Below, piece after piece: positions 56,253-64,000 of a stretch of 64,000 nucleotides of DNA (positions are counted from its first letter, which is position 1; the number at the start of each line of letters is the position of its first letter). The translations under genes and the position numbers were made by a program. Source of the stretch: Solen grandis (Eukaryota > Mollusca > Bivalvia > Adapedonta > Solenidae); contig CM037778.1 in NCBI GenBank assembly GCA_021229015.1, positions 13,483,294 to 13,547,293 on the forward strand. Reading direction: 5' to 3'. Below the pieces are notes generated by a model. It was not told the DNA's origin, searched no databases, and saw only the letters and a list, made by a program, of their open reading frames with translations.

Positions 56253-57809
56253 GCAACCTATTTTCCGTAGTTGTCAAAAGCTGCTTTCCCAATCATTGTA
56301 TTTAATTATTTTTTGTTGCACAACACATGAACCATGTAAAATTTTACATAGAAGATGTCTGAATAAGATTTAAACTGCAAAATACTCACCTTCAAGACAC
56401 TTAAGAAATGGTAAAAAAAATTCAACTCATAACTTAAATACTTAAAAGACACAAAATATATCTACGCAAACATGAATGTAAAAGTTCATGCGTAATAGGG
56501 CAAAACAACTTCTACAAATAGGATGAGTTCCAAATGTCAGAATATTTCAGGTGGGTGGGGTGGGGGATTATATACTGGCAGACAATATCTAAAAACTTTT
56601 TTATTGCTGCCACGGTAAACCATAAAGGTACATAATAACATAATATGAAGTATGACAACAATTTATATATGTATATGTAAATTCAGATGTAAAATAGTAT
56701 CATTCTTGATAATTTTTTCTTTACATGTGAGAAACTTTTATAATTCTATGAAATGGTCACTTTTCTTTAATGTTTGATTGTGTAAATGATTAATTATATG
56801 TACCCTATGCAAGACAACATTCAAATGACTTAAATCAAATTTGTACAAACTGAAGTGAAACGGGCCCAAGCCCCAAAGTATCTCCTCCACATCAATTTGA
56901 CAATAAAGCATAGATACAGAATAGCAAAAGTGTTTATGCTGACTTTTTAAATGTGACCTTGACATCACTGCAACTCTGTCTACACTGCTGTTTAACTCAC
57001 TGTGCTGGACATTTATGCAAAGTTATACCAAAACCAAGCCTTGAGTTCAAAGGAAATAGTTAATACAGAGCAGACATGTGGAATATGACCTTCCAGCATA
57101 GTATAACCAATAAGTCACATGAATGAATCAGTGAAGTCATTGTTCTTATATCTTCTAATATTAGGTTACATTTAGGAGGTGTCATCAAAATCTGACTGTG
57201 GGTTTAGGGTACATAGACACAATTTGCAATGGTTGGACGGACAGCTGTACCAATAATAATATGTCTCCCCAATATCCATCTCAATACATGTATGCCTTGC
57301 GAGAAAAATGAATGAATATCACAATGAATTTGAATCCCAAGAAAGAGGCCAGTTGTGTGAAAGAGAAGCAGTCTGTGTCAATGCAGAATACATGCATCTC
57401 TCTTCGCCCTGATATTACAAAATATTATTAATGGACAAATTCTTTGAACAGCATGTCACAGAATCTTATACAATCAGAAGTTTTGGTGACTATATGATGT
57501 GAATAAGGCATAATTGTTTAATAATGATTTTCCCAGATCCAACAGGGGCCAATATCACTAAGCTTTGTACAAGTACAGTAAATTTACAGATGTAAAAAAG
57601 TAAAATGCTTCTAATTCTTTTTTAAACAAAAAGTGGTAAGTTAGCATATTGAAATAAAATGGGTAATCTTTCTTGATGTTTTGTGGACACTATGAAGAAC
57701 AACATTCTTACAAATAAGATCAAATCCGTTCATACAAATTATAGTGAAATGGACCCCTGTACTGGTTCTACCCAGAGACAATATAAAGGAAAAAGTCTTA
57801 ACACTCAAA

Positions 57810-60800
57810 TCATGATTTTCCGCCAGTAAATGAGTTCAGAACATTTCGTGTAGTAGTTTTCTTGAGGCGTAGCTTCAGCCTGTCAGCCAGACATACTGGG
57901 CTCTCAGATACCCCAATCTCTGCTGAGGTCACATGACTAGGCATTTTCATCACATCTGCCATCATAACCTGACTTGAGTCACTATCCTCACCTACATACA
58001 TTTTCTTCCCCATTTGCTGTGGATCCAGACTTATAACTAGCACCATTTGACCACAAACCTATTTTAAGGCTTGCATCAAATTCTTTTTCCTCCTTATCAG
58101 AAGAATCTAAAGTGGTGTTCATCTCCTGTCCGTTGGAATTCTCCACCACTGTCATTGTAACATCATTTGATTCCACGATATCAGAGAGATGACCATTATT
58201 AAGGATGGCACTGCCTTCCTCTGCTATCAATCTAGACTCAACTAAATCCTCATCCGTGAAGTTATTTACAGCAGTATTGAATGGACATGAAATGTCTGCA
58301 CTGCTATCAAGATATGACTCACTGATATTAAACTTCAAACACATCCCAGGTTTTTCACCTATTTCTTCGGAGTTTTGTTTTTCATCAGTTTCAACTTCAT
58401 CATCAGATGACAACACCTGAACACTTACATTATCAGCTTCATCTTCTACACCATTTCCATCTTGTTCAGAAACTTCAACTGAGAGACAACCTGCTGAACA
58501 ACGAGGAGAATTGTTCTTAGATTCTCCAATTACATCTGACAATTCTTCAGTACTCTCCTGGTTTTTCAAATCATCCAGCCTGCATTCATTGTTATTTGAT
58601 AAATGTTCTACAGTTCCTTGAACTTCATTTTCATTTACGTCACCTTCAAGTGGTTTGGCATATAAAGATTGAAAAATATCAAGCACAGCATCTCTTTCTG
58701 CTATGTCTTTATCATGACATTTTTCATCTACAGGGTTGTTTTTTTCTTGATGTTCATCAACATTTACCATTGGAGGTGCTTCATCATGTGCAATGTTCAC
58801 GTCTGATGTTAAAACATTCACTCGACAAGGACCAAGAGAACTAATCAACAAACTTTCTTCAATTAGTTTCCATGCTCTCTCTTCAAGAGACTTTACTGAG
58901 TCAACCTTTATTAGATTTTCAGGAACATCTGGAATTAGTCCTTGCTCAACTATCACTTCCTGGTTTACAGCTGATATCAATTCATGTTGCAATGCTTCAC
59001 AGTCATGCAAAGATGCTACACAACAGCTTCTGTTTGCATGTATGTCTTGCATATTTGTAGATTCACCATTAATATCAATGATTTTCTGTGGTGCTTCACA
59101 GTCAGCTGAAACATCATTTTCCTGACCACTTTCAATATTATTTTCTCCAACATCTGCAGCTAAACCAAATTCATTTGTTTTAGGTATATCCTTGAATAGT
59201 TGCTGTTTATCTACATCCAAGTTTTCTGTGCTTGTTGGGAAATTATCTTCATCTAATCTTATCACACCTACAGCTTCTGGCTGCATCATTGTAAACTTCA
59301 TAGACATTACTGGGGCACCAGCCTGTTTCATTGCAACATGACTGACAGTAGGTAGTATTCCCTTCCCATCTGCACTTAACCCATCCCCTCCTTCACTTTC
59401 TGCTGGTCCAACAGCATTCAGAGTAACATCACATCCAGTGCTAGCTAACTCTGACTTCTTCAGTTTCTTCTTCAATTTTAACCTTGTATTCACCTTACTG
59501 TCTGTAGCAAGACCTGTAACAAGGCCAGATATGGCCTCCAATTCCAGCAATGTTTCATCAGCCGAGAAGTCCATTATTGGAGATGCTTTTTCAATCTTGT
59601 TTTTGATTTTCTGCGAATTTTCTAGAGCCTGCCTTAAATACTCAGAACAAACTCTGTTTTGAGTTCATCCAGAAGTATTTCATCCTCTGAAATGTCCAAA
59701 CCCAAAGTAGCTTTCTTCACTTTCTTCTTTTTCCTTTTCTTCTTTTTCTTCTTACACTGCTCTGTGTCTTCAGAGTCAATGGATTCCTGTGAAGCTGGAT
59801 CAGGAGTGGACATACTTGTTCTATTTTCAATAAACACCTTCTGGACTCCTGTATTCTCTTTCATATTATCTTCAACTAATCCTTCCCCTTTACTTTCATT
59901 CACTGCACTTTTCTTCCGATTCTTTTTCTTCTTGCTGGAGTTCATACATATTGTACTGTTCATTACATTACCGTTGTCCTGAGTTTTTATGCAAACCTTG
60001 GCATGGCTCGAATTAGTTTCACTCTGATTCTTATTAGAGTTTTTCCTCTGTTCAACATTTGCATTACAAATATTCCCTGATGAATTTGTCATTGCTGAAG
60101 ATTTCTCACGACTCCTATTACACAGTGATGATTTGCCTCTGTCTTCCACAGACTCATTCAGACGATTCCCATTCATACTTTTCTCCCCTAAACTTGATTT
60201 CCTTTTCTTCTTTGATTTAGTCTTACTCTGCTGATTTGGCGTCAGTATGATATTCCCTTCAGACTTACTAACACTAGTTTTGCTACCAACGTTTCCTTTG
60301 CTCATCTCATTGGCCTGACTAAGTCTCAACAATTTTCTCTGCTTTCTTAACTTTTCTTTCGCAGTTTTTGTCAGTTTGACACCACTGTTACCACTATTCT
60401 GATTGACACCATTTCCTTCCTTCTTGTCACTCTCAGACAGAACTATCGGTTTAAGCCTCAAGTCCTTAGTCAATGGTGTTTTAATTTTTGATGAAGCTTT
60501 CTCAACTTCATCAAAATCAATATTACACACCAATTCATCAGCACTTCCCCCTATTCCATTATTGCAGTCCTCATCATCCAATTTCTGCAGGCTAGCGACA
60601 AGACAGTCATACTCTTCCTTCAGGATGCCTTTTGGTGTCAGCGCTTGTATCAGGCTTGCACATAAATTGTTCAGCAGAGAATTCTGGACGTTGAAATCCC
60701 CAAACTGACCCAGGTCAATACTGTCCAGTTCTGAAATATTGTACAAAGGAGTTGTAGCCCCATTTCCCTGTGCAGTTCTAGACACAACCTGCTCATCAGG

Positions 60801-61882
60801 ATTTTCAAAAAAACTCATTTTTGAGCTATCGCTTGAAAACACAGCACTTTGCTCCTTTACAAGACCAGCTGTTTTAGGGGTGCCTTTAATTTCAAAACTG
60901 TCAGAGAGACTATCTTTCGATGACTGTTTCATGAATGTGAATGGGTTACACAACTCGGACGTCATAGGACTGGACATTTTGAACTTGTGAGGACATTCTT
61001 TCTGAGTAATGTGAGATGAAATGTTTTCTTTGGTGGGGGCTTTACAGCTAGGGCTTTTCCCTCTCCCTGCCTCACCATGCGACACATTGTCAGTACTGAC
61101 AGCATTCCTTAGCAGCGACAGATTGCCGATATCTTCCACTAGAGCACCCATGTCAACTGTCTTACTCTGACCCTGTGACTTTCCATTCAGTAACTTTCCA
61201 TCCAGCGACTTCCCATTCGCACAGACTTGCTCCTCTTGATTACTAAGATATTCCCTTGAAATAAGTCCAGATTCCATATTGGGATTAGGTGATACATTTT
61301 TATTTCTGAGCCTCATTTTCACTCTATCACTTAAGGACATTTCTGAATTTTCTGGCATACTAATATTCACACTGCATTGGGAATCTCCGCTAAATGTCAT
61401 TTTCATTTCTTCAACTCCTCTTGGTATAAAACCGCTAGAGTTTTTCAAATTTGCTGTACTTTCCATCTGCTTCGTTTTACAGGGTTTTACTTTCAATGGG
61501 CACAAATTTGCTGTACTTTCAACCAGTGTCTTTTTACAGGGTTTTACACTCAATGTACATTCACTAGTTGGAACTGTGGATTCTATGCCAAAATGAAATC
61601 CACCACGGTTAGATTTTTCAGATTTTCCACTCATCATTTCATGATGGTCCTCCTGTGTACTTGGTGAAGTAACATGATGAGTTGAGTAGAACTTAGAGTG
61701 TCGCACCTTCTGGGTGACACTACCCTCGTCGTATTCTGAGAAGGACGGATGGAGATCCTCTACCGACTTCTGAAGTGTGCTGGTCACTTGCTTCAAGTCC
61801 ATCTTTCCAAAGTTGAACGACAGATTTTCTAGAGATGCAGCTACATCCACTGGCTGGGAGGCTGCCTTCTTCTTTTTCTTTC
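57810..61882 (-). CDS. very large terminal exon of an unrecognised Lys/Ser-rich protein, with two frameshifts
   Basis: The exon starts at 61882 after an acceptor (TTTCTTTTGACAG) and runs to a TGA at 57810-57812, about 1350 codons in three frame segments: 61882-59634, about 59660-57988, and about 58045-57810. The switches are -1 at 59634-59667 and +1 at 57988-58064, so first and last segments share a frame. Coding character continues across both switches. No known domain seen. Features: an N-terminal KKKKK patch, a 19-residue tandem repeat (VKPCK...ESTANL), a basic KKRKKKK stretch before 59700, two related acidic motifs (ISEDEILLDEL, FSADETLLELE), and three R-L-K-x-R/K-L motifs, the last in the C-terminus (LADRLKLRLKK). 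Probably a nuclear, mostly disordered protein; function unknown. 5' exons lie beyond the window. Confidence 0.75.
61447..61560 (-). repeat. 57-bp in-frame tandem duplication in the large exon
   Basis: Two adjacent 57-bp units (61447-61503 and 61504-61560) give 19 residues each, sharing the pattern KPCK, two to three residues, ESTANL. Located in the N-terminal third of the large exon. Confidence 0.75.
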
Positions 61883-62163
61883 CTGTCAAAAGAAAGAGAC
61901 ATATTGCTTCAAAACTAGAAGTGAAAATAAAATTCATATTATATGTAACCCCTATATCAAACGTTGTAACATATCTTGACAAAGCACTGGGAAAACACTA
62001 ACAAAATAGGAAAACTAAAACACTGCAAGTGGAACAGGCTAACTTGAGTCCAAAACCTTAACAATATATTTTAAATGAAATGCATAGGTAAACAAAATGT
62101 TTCTGAAAAACACTACGCCTCCATCTGAGCAGGTCAGATGTCAAATAATTGATGTCAACTGAA
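61883..62163. other. intron upstream of the large exon
   Basis: Contains the acceptor of the minus-strand exon and plain AT-rich sequence. The open frame extending to 61982 is intronic. Confidence 0.6.
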
Positions 62164-62298
62164 AGCCATTCAAGAGTGGACTAAGTATGTAGCCATTCAT
62201 GAGTGGACTAAGTATGTAGCCATTCATGAGTGGACTAAGTATGTAGTCATTCATGAGTGGACTGAGTATGTAGCCATTCATGAGTGGACTAAGTATGT
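62164..62298. repeat. 27-bp minisatellite, five units
   Basis: Five tandem units of 27 bp (AGCCATTCATGAGTGGACTA then AGTATGT), each differing at one or two positions. It lies in the intron of the minus-strand gene. Confidence 0.92.
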
Positions 62299-62378
62299 CA
62301 AATATATTGACTTTATTCTATATAGTAAAGGATTAATGCTCAACAAATAAAGCATTAGAAAAATAAAGGGAGATAAAT

Positions 62379-64000
62379 AAACAAGAGGGCCATGATGGCC
62401 CTGGATCGCTCACCTGAGTACCATTGCTACAACTGATTACAAGGTTTTTAAACAGACAAGAATTCTGATATAACTCAATCTTAAACATTTTAGCCCTGAC
62501 AATACTACACACCAAATATATAAGCACTGGGCCTTATGGTTTCAGAGGAGAAGACTTAGTGCGGGGTCATTTATCTCCAAAGGGCCACCATTTTGAAAAT
62601 CTTGATAATGAACCATTAGATGATGCTACATACCAAATATCTAAGCTCTAGGCCTAATGGATTCATAGAAGAAGATTTTTAAAGATTTTCCTATATAACT
62701 CTATGTTAAACAAGTGACCCCTGGTGCGGGGGCATTTATCACCATAGGGTCATGATTTGTACAATCTTGGTAATAAACCATAAGATGATGCTTCATACCA
62801 AATATCTAATCTCTAGGCCTTATGGATTCATAGAAGAAGATTTTTAAAGATTTTCCTATATAACTCTATGTAAAACAAGTGACCCCTGGTGCGGGGTCAT
62901 TTATCACCATAGGGCTATGATTTGTACAATCTTGGTAATGAACCATAAGATGATGCTACATACCAAATATCTAAGCTCTAGGCCTAATGGATTCATAGAA
63001 GAAGATTTTTAAAGTTTTTTCTATATAACTCTATGTAAAACAAGTGACCCATGGTGCGGGGTCATTTATCACCATAGGGTCATGATTTGTACAATCTTGG
63101 TAATGAACCATAAGATGATGCTTCATACCAAATATCTAATCTCTAGGCCTTATGGATTCATAGAAGAAGATTTTTAAACATTTTCCTATATAACTCTATG
63201 TAAAACAAGTGACCCCTGGTGCCGGGGCATTTATCACCGTAGGGCTATGATTTGTACAATCTTGGTAATGAACCATAAGATGATGCTCATACCAAATATC
63301 TAATCTCTAGGCCTTATGGATTCATAGAAGAAGATTTTTAAACTTTTCCTATATAACTCTATGTAAAACAAGTGACCCCTGGTGCGGGGCATTTATCACC
63401 GTTTGGCTATGATTTGAACAATCTTGGTAATGAACCATAAGATGATGCTACATACCAAATATCTAAGCTCTAGGCCTAATGGATTCATAGAAGAAGATTT
63501 TTAAAGTTTTTCCTATATAACTCTATGTAAAACAAGTGACCCATGGTGCGGGGTCATTTATCACCATAGGGTCATGATTTGTACAATCTTGGTAATGAAC
63601 CATAAGATGATGCTTCATACCAAATATCTAATCTCTAGGCCTTATGGATTCATAGAAGAAGATTTTTAAACATTTTCCTATATAACTCTTTGTAAAACAA
63701 GTGACCCCTGGTGCGGGGGCATTTATCACCGTAGGGCTATGATTTGAACAATCTTGGTAATGAACCATTAGATGATGCTACATACCAAATATCTAAGCTC
63801 TAGGCCTAATGGATTCATAGAAGAAGATTTTTAAAGATTTTCCTATATAACTCTTGTAAAACAAGTGACCCCTGGTGCGGGGTCATTTATCACCGTAGGG
63901 CTATGATTTGTACAATCTTGGTAATGGCCCATAAGATGATGCTACATACCAAATATCTAAGCTCTAGGCCTTGCAGTTTTGCAGAAGAAGATTTTCAAAG
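62379..64000 (-). mobile_element. tandem-core element, family 1 type ends, about 163-bp unit array, runs off the window
   Basis: Read on the minus strand it ends at 62379 with CAGGTGAGCGATCCAGGG, GGCCATCATGGCC hairpin and CTCTTGTTT. The core is at least eight units of about 163-165 bp with GGTGCGGGGTCATTTATCAC, AATCTTGGTAATGAACCATA and CATACCAAATATCTAA. Alternate units pair better with one another (AAGCTCTAGGCCTAAT versus AATCTCTAGGCCTTAT), suggesting a dimeric repeat. The 5' end is outside the window. Confidence 0.75.

Larger units (their letters stand above)
52601..57809. other. region downstream of the large minus-strand exon
   Basis: Contains the 3' UTR of the minus-strand gene at its right side, an old family 4 element, a family B MITE and an old family 1 element. 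No other gene is supported. I could not fix the minus-strand poly(A) site. Confidence 0.45.

Noticed and set aside
58596..59125. Plus-strand open frames of 82-110 codons opposite the large exon
   Set aside because: Antisense shadows of the low-complexity minus-strand coding exon.
59634..59667. Programmed -1 ribosomal frameshift
   Set aside because: No X XXY YYZ heptamer in the correct frame and a second, opposite shift follows; assembly indels explain both more simply.
62379..64000. CRISPR-like array
   Set aside because: Units are about 163 bp with no short constant repeat and variable spacer pattern; the genome is animal and the array has mobile-element ends.

Overview
This is a nuclear genomic window from an animal, most likely a bivalve mollusc. 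The genes are split by GT-AG introns, the DNA is AT-rich, and it is crowded with short non-autonomous transposons and tRNA-headed SINEs of a kind common in bivalves. The organism call is inference; no mitochondrial or rRNA marker is present. Two runs of exactly 100 N (2401-2500 and 52501-52600) look like scaffolding gaps of unknown true size, so the window is three contigs, and links across the gaps should not be trusted.

Contig 1 (1-2400) holds the 3' terminal coding exon of a minus-strand gene, a DUF1647-like putative glycosyltransferase. The rest is intronic or intergenic DNA made largely of a tandem-repeat mobile element with a SINE inside it.

Contig 2 (2501-52500) starts inside a plus-strand BAZ1B/WSTF chromatin-remodelling gene. 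I could join 23 exons (2502-25114) into one open frame of 1068 codons with every splice phase agreeing: charged linker, DDT, WHIM1-3, two PHD fingers, bromodomain, stop. The N-terminal WAC part lies in or beyond the gap. After about 8.6 kb of intergenic repeats comes the first coding exon (33870-33938) of another plus-strand gene, with a CRE palindrome and an E-box just upstream. Its N-terminus suggests an EF-hand protein, possibly plastin/fimbrin. No further exon of it was recognised in the remaining 18 kb.

Contig 3 (52601-64000) carries a minus-strand gene with a very large, low-complexity, Lys- and Ser-rich exon (57810-61882). It reads through only if two single-base frameshifts are allowed (-1 near 59650, +1 near 58025, net zero). 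I do not recognise the product. A 27-bp minisatellite and a long tandem array of about 163-bp units fill the right end.

The strongest unlisted signal is in the repeats. At least five families of tandem-core elements share one architecture: a 5' subterminal inverted repeat, a monomer array, the matching inverted repeat, then a short 3' hairpin followed by CTCTTGTT or CTAGTT. This recalls pearl/Helentron-associated elements of bivalves. They nest inside one another and inside TA- and TTAA-flanked MITEs, giving a readable insertion order. A stretch inside one copy (50640-51240) carries dense single-base deletions typical of unpolished long-read consensus, which bears on the frameshifts in the large exon. 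No CRISPR array, operon or stand-alone tRNA/rRNA gene was seen.
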